64,000 bases of DNA. Origin: Plantago ovata (taxonomy: Eukaryota; Streptophyta; Magnoliopsida; Lamiales; Plantaginaceae). Shown piece after piece: positions 10,795-22,471 of the stretch. The number at the start of each line of letters is the position of its first letter. The first letter of the stretch is position 1. Under the pieces are notes generated by a model. It ran no database searches. It was not told the DNA's origin and saw nothing but the letters and a program-made list of their open reading frames with translations. The DNA lies in contig CM051455.1 in NCBI GenBank assembly GCA_028274465.1, positions 39,555,290-39,619,289 on the forward strand. The letters are read 5' to 3'. The translations under genes were made by a program, and so were the position numbers.

Positions 10795-12050
10795 ACTTTG
10801 TGGGAAGAGGTGAATGGACATGAGACCTCATGTGAAATAGACTCCCTTTGGAAAAAAATTGGAAGAACAAATAAAGACGAGTGATATTGGAAAGTGGTGT
10901 ATTTGTTGTGATTTTAATGCAGTTAGACAACATAGTGCAAGAAAAGGTGTGGGGAGGGAGGTGTTGATTATGGAGATGCGATGCTTCAATGAGTTTATCG
11001 AAGAAGAGGTGCGGGATTCGATCCCAGCGGTGTCGGAGTTATAAGGTTCGTTTATGTGTGGAGAAATAATGTCGATCAGGAGGAAATTTGTATAGCATTA
11101 GTGTAGAAGTAGTTTTAATATTTGTCATTTCAAAAAAAAAAAAAAGTTTATCGAAGATAATGATCTTGTGGATCTACCATATTTAAATTGGAGATGTTTC
11201 ACGTGGTACCGTAAGAATGGGTCTTATGTAGTCGCTTGGACCGTTTTCTCTTATCTAAAGAATGGTGTGGTAAATAGAGAGAGTTGTCAAAATTTGGGTT
11301 CAGAAGAAGAGTGTCGAACCATGTGGCGATTATTTTAAAGTTGGAGAATAATAATTGGGGTCCATGACCTTTTATATACATTAGTGGTTGGAATTAGAAT
11401 GAGAAATTTGTTGCCATGGTTCGGGAAGCTTGGAGGAGCATGAGGCTAAAGGGTTGGGGTGGTTTTGTATTGTAGGAGAAACTGAAACTGTTGAAGGAAA
11501 AGATAAACGGATGCCTGGGGAAGAATATGGGTCAGTTGGAAGACCAGAATTAAACAGTACACAACTGCATTGATGAAGTTGGACAGGGCAATAGAGGACG
11601 GATTGGTGATGGAAGAAGATAGAAAAGTTTGGGTCAGAATTAGTGGTGCGGCTGTAGTTGGTGTGATGGACAGCGGGTCCTCTGTGCATGACCAAAGTGG
11701 TATCTTGTTCGAGTAGATCAATGAAAAACTTTGTAACGCTCTAGAGCTACAAAGTAGTATAAAGTTCCACCGAGCAAAATAAAATGGGGGAGGGTAAGGG
11801 GATGCCAATAAAAAGGTTTATCATAGTTGTGTGGAGTTTAAGGGGAGACAAAAGGCCACGGAGGGGTAGCGGATTAATTGGGTTTGTTCGGAGGATGTGG
11901 AGAAAATAAAGGAGGGTGCTATATTATATTTCAAGAATCAATTTAATAGGAGGCGTGGGAAGAGTTTGAGTTTGAAAGAGTTAAGGTGTAATAGATTGAC
12001 AGTGGAAGATTTAAATGTACCTGAAAACAGGGTTTAACTTGGAGGAGATA
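10795..12050 (+). pseudogene. L1-type LINE relic (endonuclease and inter-domain region)
   Basis: Broken plus-strand frames match the N-terminal apurinic-type endonuclease of plant L1 LINEs. WCICCDFNAVR with a following RKG (about 10890-10950) is the GDFN motif region. FIEDNDLVDLP..FTWYR (about 11147-11210) is the end of the same domain. Further on, a KGRQKATEG.RINW..YFKNQF stretch (about 11830-11945) corresponds to the linker before the reverse transcriptase. Many stops and frameshifts, and a SINE inserted at 11005-11144, make it dead. The RT domain was not found in this copy. Confidence 0.65.
11005..11144 (+). mobile_element. 5'-truncated tRNA-derived SINE with perfect 13-bp target duplication
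   Basis: The insert lies between two identical 13-mers AGTTTATCGAAGA (10992-11004 and 11145-11157). It begins just before a pol III B-box-like GGGATTCGATCCC (about 11012-11025) and ends in a run of about 13 A. No A box is present, so the copy is 5'-truncated. Removing it rejoins the LINE endonuclease frame (FNEFIE...DNDLVDLP). A B box, an A tail and a long target duplication together define a SINE inserted by L1 machinery. Confidence 0.8.
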
Positions 12051-12059
12051 AAGACAGCG

Positions 12060-14640
12060 GTGTGGAATTGTGGAATTGATTAAATGGAGCATAAGCAATC
12101 GATAGTTCACACCGAACCATACAAACCACAATCAACAAAATCGAAACCCTCCCTACCCGACTCCACCAACTGAAGCTTGCCAAGAAAACAAAGATAAAAG
12201 AGGCACATGAGATGTTTTTGACACTTGCTACCATTTTGACACTTCAATTTCGTTAATTTCATTATTATGATGTCAACTTTTAACCGTCACTGTCGCATCA
12301 TATATATGATGATGTAGTGACGCTTATATCACACTAGAATTGGTACACCCGCTAACGCGGTGGCCATAGTTTTAATATTATAAGAAAATTTAAAATTGAT
12401 ATTTTTTTAAAACGGTAAAAAAGTTTTTATTAATTTTGGAGCATAAGATGTGTTCCTATTTCACCACAAGCTCTAACACAAACAACTATGCTTTAATATC
12501 TAAGTCACAAATTCATTAGAGAATTATTAACTTACCACAAAAATTTCCTCAAATTGTAGAATTCAATAGTTGGGTAATACATTAGTCTATCCGGTAATAC
12601 AAAAACATAAATGGTGAAACTAATGAATAATTCTTTGCATGTTTAAGCTATCTCCATTATTGATGATAAGCATTCCAATTTATTGTTCCTCTAGATTCAG
12701 CAATTGGTGGACCTACGATGTGCAATCCATCAGATGTTTCACTACCTGCCTTCAATTTTGTAATCACTTCCATCATCAATTTTGTTCCTATTTCACCACA
12801 AGCTCTAACACAAACAAACGAAAAATTCCATCCCTATTCAAGCACATACATGATGTTAAACTCTGTCGTAAACTCCTTCCTCAACGACTTGACCCAATCG
12901 ATCTACAGATTAAAATATACTATAGTAATCTCCCGGTATCATGGTATGAAGACATACACTAGATTCTAGCAGTATATTATTAAATCTGAAACAAAAAAAC
13001 GAGATGTATTTTAGAATATATTATGGTAATATGCCAGTATTAAGTCGTGACAGTTAATTCTGGTTGTATATTAAATCCATAAATCTAAAACTAAAAAACG
13101 AAATGTATGGTAATGAACCTTCAGCAATATAAAGCGGATTTGTCATCTCCATTAAGAACCCAAATCCAAACTTATGACATGCCGAAAGTAAACCTACACA
13201 ATACACAAATAACCACGGAAATTTGAAAAGTTAAAATGGGTGAAGGGGTACTATATGAAAACATTGGTGTTCTGTGTTCATAGCCTCATAGGTTCATGTC
13301 ATGGGCGCTTGCAAAGCCTCCATCACATTCCCCGGTCTCCAACTCACTTCATTCAGACAGACTTCACTCCACAAAATTAAATATATAGATGAAAAGATCT
13401 AAGAAGTAAATGGATATACAGAAAAGTTCCTTGTGCATTGATAAACCAAACTATGGTTAGAAACAGAGCGCTCATCTCCAAATAACAACAGATAGATAAC
13501 TTATTTTTTTATCACTGCCTTCCAACCTCCAATGACTATTCAGATTCCAGGCGGAATCAATGTTACCGGGATGAAAGAGGTGATGTAAGAATATCATTCC
13601 GTTCGCTGCCATGGATTTATACAAACAAACTCCAAAGCAATTGAGGCGATCAATCAAGAGGGATAAATCGGTCAGGAATAGATATCTCAACTATTTGAGG
13701 TTGAAGAGAGGGGGGAAGGAACATGATACATCGGTTACGAAAGGACATTGCGTTATTAGAACTGATCAGAATGAGTGCCAGTTAAGATAGATCTTCTTGA
13801 AAGAAAAAGAACTGAATCGGTGGCGGTGGGTATAAAAATCTAACAGGGTTATAATATAGACAATGAGTTTGGCCTGGAGAAACATGAAGCCGAAAAAATA
13901 AAGATGCTGATAATGATAAAAGAAAGACACACCTGTTGATGCAAAGAAACGTTTTGTAGAAAAAAGATAAACCAGTCTTGATAAAAGACACATAAACCAG
14001 AAGAGTCTTTTTACCAAGAGGTATAAACACTTCCAATCTAGGCACAGTCACTTCCAATTTGAACACCAAAGGCACAAAAATAACCACAACTAAGGAAAGA
14101 ATTCATGGTTCGAATCTAGGCGAAATCACTGACACCGGTATGAAAGAGGTTAAAGGCAAGACCGCGAGAGTACCTGATTTGGGGAAGACGGAGAGTGTGA
14201 AGTGGCGCTGTGTTGGACTAATCTCTGAAGAAGAATCTGTGTAGAAGATTGCTGAAGAAGAAAGATATGTAGAAGAAGAGAAGAGTAGAATGAATCGGCA
14301 ACTAAATTAGGGAACAAAGCTTTTTGTTGAACGGACGTAATTGATGAAGAAAGATCGTAATTGATCTGAACAGACGCAGAGGTAACCTGACCGAACAAAC
14401 GGTCACCAAAACTCAGCGAACCGGTATCTACAAAGAACCAGTAACAACAAACCAGTATTGATAAAAGACACATAAACCGGAAGAGTCTTTTTTACCAAGA
14501 GGTGTTTACGAATGAAGAGCTCTATCTGAAAGGGAACGAGAAAAATTGAACATCACCTATCACCACCACCAAGTTGAGATTTATAATATTTATTTAATTA
14601 ATATGATGTGATACCTTGAAAAAATATTGAGGCACACGTT
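12060..14640. other. Intergenic with dispersed direct repeats, no gene seen
   Basis: Contains repeated blocks. A 33-36 base unit TTCCTATTTCACCACAAGC.. occurs at about 12452 and 12783. A 52-base unit with GATAAAAGACACATAAACC and GAAGAGTC occurs at about 13968 and 14449. ATGAAAGAGGT.A-like blocks occur near 13570 and 14130. A GC-rich hairpin motif at 12330-12372 (see 24302) may mark a repeat terminus. Nothing codes for a recognisable protein. Confidence 0.45.
12330..12372. repeat. ACTAGAATTGGT..CGCGGTG repeat terminus
   Basis: ACTAGAATTGGTACACCCGCTAACGCGGTGGCC resembles 24302-24340 (ACTAGAATTGGTGTACC followed by the hairpin CGCGCTAAGCGCG). A decayed third copy lies near 60029. Shared outer sequence plus an adjoining GC hairpin suggests a common mobile-element end, possibly Helitron-like, but the opposite ends were not identified. 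Confidence 0.35.
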
Positions 14641-14651
14641 AAAACTTTTAT

Positions 14652-16756
14652 GAGTAAACATCATAAAACACCCTCCAATTATCAAAAAGAAGCACGAAAC
14701 ACAATTAGTTAAATTGCGCCAAATCCCCCAAATTATATAAAAGGTCATCACAAAACACCCATGACGTCAAATATAGCGGAGAGTGTAGTACACTCGCTTA
14801 TAGTGCAACTGACCAAGGTATCTTTTTACTTTAATCTTGCAAATTTACAAAAATAACCCTATCTTTCATCCACATTCACCATCTCCTGGAGTTTTTTTTT
14901 TTTGAAACGGACCATCTCCTGGAGTTAATATAGAAAAAAGAAAATGAAAGGTACAAAAAATAAAAAGGCAGAAACATCAAGCCACCTTGAGCAATGGCTC
15001 GTGGTGGCCGACCATGGCGGAGCTTTGCTCCACCGCTAAAATAGTGGAGCAGAGCAGTGCGAATTCGGCAGAGGCGCGGAGCTTTGCTCCGCCCCATTAA
15101 TGAAGGAGTAGAAGTATTAAGGCCATCTCCAACAGTTAGAACCCAACAGAACCCAAAATACACTCCCTCTCCCGCCACATCAGCTGTTCACAGAACAGAA
15201 CCCAAACACCACCAACCTTCTCCGGCAGTTAGAACCCACAGAACCCACAATTTAATTTATTTTCCCATTTTTTTTAAACTCATTTTTTATTTCATTCTTT
15301 TTTCATTTCTTTTTTAAACTCATTCTTTTATTTCATTTTAACACCACTAAATAACAACAACAACAATAATAATAATAATAACAATAACAACATTACATTA
15401 ATTTTCAGAATTAAAATACTTGATAAATAAGAATTACAAAAAAAATTAAAAATTAAAAACATACTAGTAGAAACTTTAAACTACCACGATAACATAAAAA
15501 TACTAATTATTACATAAAAAACTATTCCTTTTCGATAAGGCCTAAAAATACACATGGAAGAATTTTTGTGGAAACTAGAATGAAGTCAACTAATTCTAGA
15601 AGGGCTTTGTTATTGCAAAAGGATTTGATCGAACTAACGTGGCAAAAGCATGGAGTTGAATGATGTAGAATTAGTTTTAAAGTAAGTGTATGGGTTTTTT
15701 TTATTAGGTATTTGTAATTTTAATTTTTAGCAAGGTGAGTTTTAAATTCTCATGTATTATTATTTGTAAAGTTATCATCTATTCCGATTTTAAATTCCGT
15801 TGTGAATATTTTGTTCAAGTATCAAAGTTTAAATTTGAAATAACATTGGTATATAATTTTATAACATAAAATTGAAGATCAACTTTTAAATAGGAATAAT
15901 AAAATGCAAATATAAAATAAAAGGAAATAAAACAAAAGAATAAATGAAATTGAATGATATAAATAAAAATGAAAAAATAAAAAGTTATAAAAAAGAAGAT
16001 AAAGAAAATGGAAAAAGAAAATAAAAAAGCAACAGAACCCAACAGAACCGGTTCTGTCATTAAACCCAACAGAACATTGTTGGAGATCTGTTCGGGTTCT
16101 ATTGAGGCCAACAGAACCCCAACAGAACACTGGAGATGGCTAAGTATATATAAGATGGAGTACCAACTTTTCTCTGCATTTAAGGGTTGTCCATAAGTTT
16201 AATTAGTCAGTAAATGATTATTTAATCATTTGTTATTCAAGATACAAACCGTGATTAACAACCATGTTGAAAAAAACTTCGATGAAAGAAAAGAGAGCTG
16301 TGATTTAAGACCGAACTTGTTGCAGCACCAAGGCGCACAATTCCCAAATGTTGCTGATGATTGCAGAAAGTACGAGGAGGCAAAGGTCCACCATTCCGGT
16401 GGAACTCCTGCTCCTCCATTAAAATGGCGGAGCAAATGCTCCACCCTTCGTCGAAGGTGGCTGCCACCCCCGGAGTTAGTGGTGGCAACCACTATGTCCT
16501 TTTTATTTTTATTATTAACAATTATTAATCGTAAATTGCAAAATACCTGTTCAAGTATCTAAAATCATGTAAACTCCTTATAATTCGAGTTTGTTTGCAC
16601 CAATATTAACGGCGTTAGGTGAAAACTAACGGAAGTCATGTTGGGGTGTGTGGTGCTGACGTTATATATAACTCAGGGGGTTTGGCGCAATTTAGATAAT
16701 TAAGGGGGTTTCGTGCTCCTTTTTGAGAATCGGAGGGTGTTTTATGCAGTTTACTC
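14652..16756. mobile_element. Mutator-like element (MULE), 2.1 kb, non-autonomous
   Basis: Long terminal inverted repeats of about 90 bases. The left begins GAGTAAACATCATAAAACACCC and the right, reversed, begins GAGTAAACTGCATAAAACACCC. Both continue with CAAAAAG.AGCACGAAAC and AAATTGCGCCAAA.CCCC. A perfect 10-bp target duplication AAACTTTTAT flanks it (14642-14651 and 16757-16766). Long inverted repeats and a 9-11-bp duplication define Mutator-like elements. No transposase is seen. Most of the interior is a nested DNA element (15121-16140) plus GC-richer blocks with GCTTTGCTCC..GGAGCAAA inversions. Confidence 0.85.
15121..16140. mobile_element. Nested non-autonomous DNA transposon, 1.02 kb, TAA duplication
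   Basis: Inverted ends GGCCATCTCCAACAG (left) and, reversed, GCCATCTCCAGTGTT (right). They are followed on each side by repeated AGAACCCAACAGAACCC words. TAA (or TAAG) flanks both sides, as expected for PIF/Harbinger-type elements. The interior is AT-rich and non-coding. It interrupts the MULE at 14652-16756 and is therefore younger. Confidence 0.6.
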
Positions 16757-16766
16757 AAACTTTTAT

Positions 16767-17430
16767 ACTGCCTCTTTTGGTTATGGAATTGATCTTGTAT
16801 TATTTGTGGGGTGTGGACGTTGAGGTATATTTTTTAATTCTTTCATAACCGATGTGTACTGGATATCTTAGGGTTTATTACTTTTCTGTCCGTTCCTTAA
16901 TGATCTATTATTTGGGATGTGTTGAGCTGTTTGCCTGTTTGGAATTTGGATTATACGAAATTTTTAGTTGTGTCCACCCTTCGTTTTAATGTCTCTTACT
17001 GAGTAGTGGAATGTGTAGCATTACCATTTTGAGTCTCTTGGTCATGGGGTACTATGCGTCTAATTGTGAAAGTAAGTGTATATCAGTTGTCTTAGAGGCT
17101 AAAACTTTCATCGTTTATTTCCTTTCGTTTCTAATGGTGTGGGTGGAGATTGTGAACCAAGATGGTTGTCTTTGATCATATAAATATGTAATCTCTCTTG
17201 ATGGTGGTCCTTTAGCATTTTTGTCTTGTAGTTCAGTTTTGGACTTTGATAGTCTTTAATTTGGTGACGGTTTTGATCTATATAAAATATCAAAGATTAT
17301 ATTTATCATATTCTTTATAATTAAATTTTGAATTCATTAATAATTTTCATTTTATATATTACTTCGTATTACTTTATTTATTTTTTCTGTTTTAAGAAAC
17401 AAATTTCTCTTGAAGGACACTTCATGGAAA
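16767..17430. other. Intergenic, no gene seen
   Basis: T-rich on this strand. No coding family, RNA gene or element end was recognised. Confidence 0.45.
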
Positions 17431-18130
17431 AGTGATGTCCAAGGGATATGATAAGAAATAAGATCGTCAATCGAACTACGCCTATGAGAATGCGCGGTTT
17501 AAGGAGCCAGGACGCCAAGTGCTATTATTTAGGTTAATAGTAATTAGGATTTCTTTTATTTAATTATTAGATTAGTTAGGATATATCATTATCATAATTA
17601 TCTAGTTAAAGTAGAAGTGTCATTATCATATGTTAGTATATCTTGAGTCTCACATCTATGAGCCTATATATAGCCCATTGGCTTCGTTTGGATTATCATT
17701 CTATCAATTATCAATAAATATAATAGGGTTTACACTCTTCTTATCGATTTTCAATACTTATTATCTGCTTATGTACATGCTTTGATTATCAACCATTTAA
17801 CGAAGGGCCTGAGCCTGGAATTAGAGGTGAATTTACGAACAACGCATGAGCGGGTGAGTAAATTCGTCTATCCAAAATCGCGGAGTCTATCATTGGTACT
17901 TTCATTGAGAGATCATTTCTCCTTGGATTCCATGATTTGAATATAGGTCATCGTGTTCGATTTTATTGATCATCACGATGAAGAAAATATTCAGAGAATT
18001 TCAGAAGATTCAAGAGATTCAAGCTCCATGGCGGAGTCAAGAAGACAATGGACGGATCATCTAGAAAATTTTGCAAAAGACAAGCAACGAGAGGAGGCGA
18101 TTCGACGTGATCGATGTGTGATGTGATCTT
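17430..18130 (+). mobile_element. Probable LTR-retrotransposon fragment (LTR end plus gag start)
   Basis: A TATA-like CTATATATAGCCC (about 17663), an AATAAA tract and then a break at TATCA|TTGGTACTTTCATTGAGAG (about 17892) resemble an LTR 3' end followed by a primer-binding site of the TGGTGCTTTCATTGAGAG style seen in plant Ty3 elements. A short frame with MAESRRQW follows at about 18029. The LTR start, gag-pol and second LTR are absent, so this is a truncated relic. It lies directly upstream of the FAD2 pseudogene promoter. Confidence 0.45.
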
Positions 18131-18336
18131 CATAGGATTATACCGATCTGTGCGGTAACTAACGACTTAGGTAGCTCCATTGCTAGAGGTCTTCTGATAT
18201 GGCCAATCCGGTCGGCGCCAAGCGACCTTGGTGGCTCCATTCAATGAGGAATTGACCCAGCGAGTACCTTTGCAAGAGATATGACTATAACTCTGTATAT
18301 TCATAAATTAATGCATGCATACTCTATTTTATCAAC

Positions 18337-18345
18337 AATATAAAG
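18337..18345 (+). promoter_or_regulatory. TATA box of the FAD2-like pseudogene
   Basis: AATATAAAG, about 110 bases before the ATG. It is followed by ACCCTCTCTTTACACTAACA..GACATCAAAA, which matches the 5'UTR of the intact gene at 8668. The promoter has survived the loss of half the coding region. Confidence 0.5.
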
Positions 18346-18452
18346 GGAAAACCACCAATCAACTAAGCCAGCTGAGCCTCACCAAAACCCTCTCTTTACA
18401 CTAACAAGTGACATCAAAATTCAAACAGGAACAGAAAGAAGTAATAGTGAAT

Positions 18453-19065
18453 ATGGGTTCGGAAATCAAAGTTGAGTGCTTTAAACACAAAGAGCCTCCG
18501 TTCAAATTAATATGGGTTCGACAGATTTGCCAGCCACTTCGACCCATACAGTCCAATTTTTTCCGATAAGGAGCGTGTTCAAATCATGATAACAGATGCG
18601 GGCATTGTGGCCTCTCTTTATGTGGGTTACACTTTGGCAACCATTTATGGGGCAGCATGGGTTATGTGTATATACGGCATTCCGTTAATTATCGCGAACA
18701 TGTGTTTGGTTCTGACAACAAATTTGCACCACAATCATGCTTCCGTGCAACATTATGATGCCACAAAGTGGGACTGGCTTAGGGGAGCTTTAGCGACGGT
18801 TGACAGGGATTACGGATTCATTCTCAATAGCGTTTTCCATCACCTGGTCGATACTCATGTCGCGCATCATTTGTTCTCAAATCTGCCTCACTATCATGTA
18901 GTAGAGGCGACCAAAGATATTAAGCCGGTATTGGGTAAATATTATAACTATGATGACACACCAATCTTGAAGGCCTTGTGGAGGGATTCACAGGAATGCA
19001 TGTACATTGCAGCTGCTGAAGATGACAAGAACAAAGGTGTCTATTGGTGGTCCAACAAGTATTAA
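18453..19065 (+). pseudogene. FAD2-like pseudogene lacking histidine boxes 1 and 2
   Basis: The ATG at 18453 opens MGSEIKVECFKHKEPPFKL, matching the start of the gene at 8668. The sequence then jumps to the equivalent of residue 193 (RFASHFDP) in another frame, and translation stops at 18569. About 174 codons, including boxes one and two, are gone. The remaining C-terminal frame is open from 18586 to the stop and keeps HVAHH, the extra residue after DRDYG, and the WWSNKY end. It is therefore a sister of the 8668 gene. At the deletion point the 12-mer AATATGGGTTCG from the start codon region (18450-18461) is repeated at 18509-18520. A truncated protein could not bind the di-iron centre. Confidence 0.92.
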
Positions 19066-19462
19066 ATGTATCATAACTTTGTTTTTGTGAGATTCTATTT
19101 AGTTGTCAGTACCTTGAAAATGTATAAAAACATTACAAATAGTAAGTGCAAGATCATTAAATCGAATGCATTAATTAGTAGCCGGATGCAGAATGATGGT
19201 TCTTATAAGAATATGGGAAGAAAAAATCATTGGAGCCGCCCAGACATTTTTACTTGTAAATAGTAAGCTTTATATATCAATATTTTATACAATATTGATA
19301 CCAATGATAAAAAAATAAAATTATTGTGACTATCAAAGTGGTTTGATTTAGTTATTGAATATTTTGGAGTATATGAATTATAGTGAGAGATAGAGCCATT
19401 TATATAATATTTATTAGAACGACACAGGTCTATGATCTGCAGGATGGAGTGAAATTAAAGAT

Positions 19463-20810
19463 TATTGTTCCGTTAGTCTCAATCAGGGTGCTTTCATTGC
19501 ATCAATACTTATTTTGTGTACTTTATTTTATTTATTTATTTTATGAAATAGCAAAATTCTATTGATAGAGTCCAATTTGTGATACAAAGAGTATGAGAAA
19601 TACTCTTAGAAATACAATCGTACAAGTAACCACATCATAAATCCCAAGATACAAAATCAACACCAAAAAACAATGACAAAACACAGCCGAAAAGCTTACA
19701 AAAAAGCATCATAACTCCTTTTTTTGTGTACTATTACAATAACAAATTAAAGGTTTGGATCCTGTCATCTTGTGGTTTTTCATAAATCTTAGTATAATCT
19801 GATTGATGATAATTAAAATGTGAGTTTATATTGCAAGTCAACGTTGGAATGCTTAGCTTCATATTTTCAAAAATTATATATAACTCAACCAAGTAGTACT
19901 CTCTGTCCCAAAAAACCCTGGGGAAACTTTAAGTAACATTTATAGAAACCATATTATAATAGATATATGGTCCGATATAATGCTTGTGACACTTAACTTC
20001 CAATATTTTTAAAGACTAGCTTTTTTCTAAAACGAAGAGATTACCTATAATAGTAAAACTAGAAATTGGATACATAACGAGGACGGAAGTATAAGAAGAG
20101 GCAACGACAATAGTCTTTTTCTGATAAACAAGATGAATGACTAAACCTAGCTAGACTACTCCTTAAATAATAGTAACACCCTAATTAATCCATGCAGGGA
20201 CTAAAAAGCAATAAGTAATAAGACATATTTAAATGAAATAGCAAAAAGACCCATGCCTAATATCCATTATGTATCAAAATTGCACATGTTACTGCATAAT
20301 TTTTAACTTCGCATTCATCTTTACTGGACCTTATTTTTACCATTATTCGTGTGGAATACATATTCGAAATAAGAAAGCCAAATAATAAAGCAACAATATG
20401 TAAAGCCTAAGCAGAGTGTGTTTACACAATAAAGAAATTTCAAAACTCCACAAGTAATAGTTTCTAAAAAGGAAATTTATTCATGTGTAAAAGAAATCCA
20501 AAAATTTACATGTTGGTTTCCATAAGTGAAGTGTCGGATTTACACGTTGGAAGCTAAGTGTCACAAGCATTATATCGGACCATATACATATTATCACATG
20601 GTTTCTATAAGTGTTTCTTAAAGTTTTCCCAGGGTTTTCTGGGACACAGAGAGAGAGAGAGAGTACTACTTTATTGAGTTACATTGAAAATACACCAAGT
20701 TAGACTAACATTATATGTATATCTATAGTATTTGAAAATATGAAGCTAAGCATTCCAACATATTGATGCAATAAAAGAACCCCGATTGAGACTAACGGAA
20801 CAATAAAAAG
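19463..20810. repeat. Fold-back (large inverted repeat) structure
   Basis: The left arm 19463-19510 plus 19846-20010 is inverted in 20548-20810. Paired phrases include TTGTTCCGTTAGTCTCAATC, TTGGAATGCTTAGCTTCATA and GGTCCGATATAATGCTTGTG. Within the arms a CTCTCTGTCCCA...TGGGACACAGAGAG pair with flanking TA (19897-19898 and 20664-20665) looks like Stowaway-type ends. A loop of about 540 bases separates the arms. The loop segment 20467-20545 is also repeated directly just outside the right arm at 20812-20880. No protein is encoded. Confidence 0.65.
19523..19721 (-). mobile_element. LINE 3'-end insertion with 11-bp target duplication
   Basis: A 199-base block between two copies of TTTTGTGTACT (19512-19522 and 19722-19732). 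On the minus strand it ends in an A-rich tail (ATAAATAAATAAAATAA). Its body resembles 6795-6870. A target duplication plus a 3' A-rich tail fits a severely 5'-truncated LINE copy. It interrupts the left arm of the fold-back structure. Confidence 0.6.
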
Positions 20811-20889
20811 GAAATTTATTCATGTGGAAAAAAATCCAAAACTTTACACGTTGGTTTCCATAAGTGAAGTGTTTGATTTTAGTCAAGCA

Positions 20890-21230
20890 AAACAGAAGCA
20901 AAATTTTGATGGTTGTATTATGTATAGTTTTCTTGGGACTTCCAAAGATTGGAGATCTCTTGTCAGTAATAACTCGGGTGATATCCATGAAGAAGCTGAA
21001 TTTGGTGAGGATGATGAAGTTGATTTAGATGGCATGTTTCAAGTGGCATTCGGATTTTCGGTAAGAAATGACTTTGAAGAAAGCGAGGAGTTTAGGGGTA
21101 TTGAGATTGATGAAGACACACCAACATGCATCTTTTGATGTGTTTCGAAATCCCAATCAAGAGTTGTATCCAGGGTGTAAATTCACCTTACTGTCTTTGA
21201 TGCTCCGACTAGTCGGAGTAAAGGTGACTT
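20890..21230 (+). pseudogene. CACTA (En/Spm) transposase N-terminal fragment
   Basis: An acidic stretch (EDDEVDLDGMFQVAFGF, about 21007-21057) is followed, after a stop, by ELYPGCKFTLLSLMLRLVGVKVT (about 21158-21226). (E/P)LYPGCK with a following L..LVRL..K is the signature of the N-terminal region of plant CACTA transposases. Stops, lack of the rest of the protein and absence of CACTA ends make it a relic. A possible further fragment continues to about 21480. Confidence 0.5.
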
Positions 21231-21239
21231 AATGTTGGG

Positions 21240-22440
21240 GCAATAAGTCTCTCTTGCAGTTGATGGAGTTGTCTCTCATGGAATAGCCTATGGTTCTGTA
21301 ATATTTAGTTTTATTTATTGCAGAATTAGGAAAAGATCCGTGTGAGCTCCTCTTTTATACTGAAAATCTTAAAACTTACATTGCCTTAGTACGACTCATT
21401 CCCAGACTCTAATGTGGAAGATCATCGAGTGCTTGGGTGTTGATTACAAAACAATTCACATAGTCCGGCTAAGGTTGTCAGGTAATTTACACTTATTCCA
21501 AGAGTGCAAAGGTTATATATGTGCTCTAAGACGTCATCACTTATGAGATGAAATAAGCACTTTGTGTAGCTTAAAGTTATGGTGCACGACTGTTGCAAAT
21601 AACAGCTTAATAAGTATTTCACCCACAACTAACAATGCGAGGGGATGTCTATAATAACTTCACAAGGAAAATATATCAGGCATGAAAATGAAAGAAAGAC
21701 TGATTGAAGAGAGCAATTTCTCCAGCAGTAACTTGAAGACCTAAATGTGAATGAAAAGTCAAATTGTACACTAACACAAACTGCACATATTAAATGGAAG
21801 AATTCCATTTCTGGTCCTATATAGTTGGTGCTCTTCAGTGAAATTGGTCGTTAGGACCGTATGGGTTTTGTATTTACACATTATGGCTTGTGTGGATACG
21901 CAACATCTATGTGACTTGAATAACATATAGAATGGATCCAATCATCGATGTCCATAAGCTAAGGACAGAATTCGACATACACTATAACATATTGCCACAT
22001 AATATTTAATTTGTTACTATATATGCAAACCTCAACCCTTAATCTGGTGTTAGGTATATGGATAACTGAACTTGAATAAGTGTCTTTATTTGTGATATTG
22101 TCAACATATATTTAACTAAATTTCCAACATACCCTGTTTCCTGTACAAATAAAAATTATTCTGTTCTGCTTTAAAATATAAGGAAGAACTCTATCTTTCA
22201 TTATGAGTATGAACAGTTTCGTACCTACAGTGTGTTTTCCAGTACTATCGGTTTAACCAAGTGTGGGATCATTGATATACATTTTCTCCTTTGATGCTGC
22301 AATGACCGCATAAGTTTATCATTTAACGTAAAACAGGTAGAACCATTAGAATCATCTTCAAATGATGTTACAGTCTTCAAACTTAGAAGATTTCATCTAA
22401 TACCAACATTATTCCCCCTACAACGTAAATGTAACAATAA
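21240..22440. other. Intergenic, no gene seen
   Basis: No coding family. The part next to 22440 is the 3'-flanking region of the minus-strand FAD2-like gene. Confidence 0.45.
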
Positions 22441-22471
22441 TCTTACCAAAAACAAAAAACTAATGCCAAAA

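Noticed and set aside
11005-11030. tRNA gene from the B-box-like GGGATTCGATCCC
   Set aside because: No A box, no anticodon arm or cloverleaf upstream. Poly(A) and target duplication show a truncated SINE.
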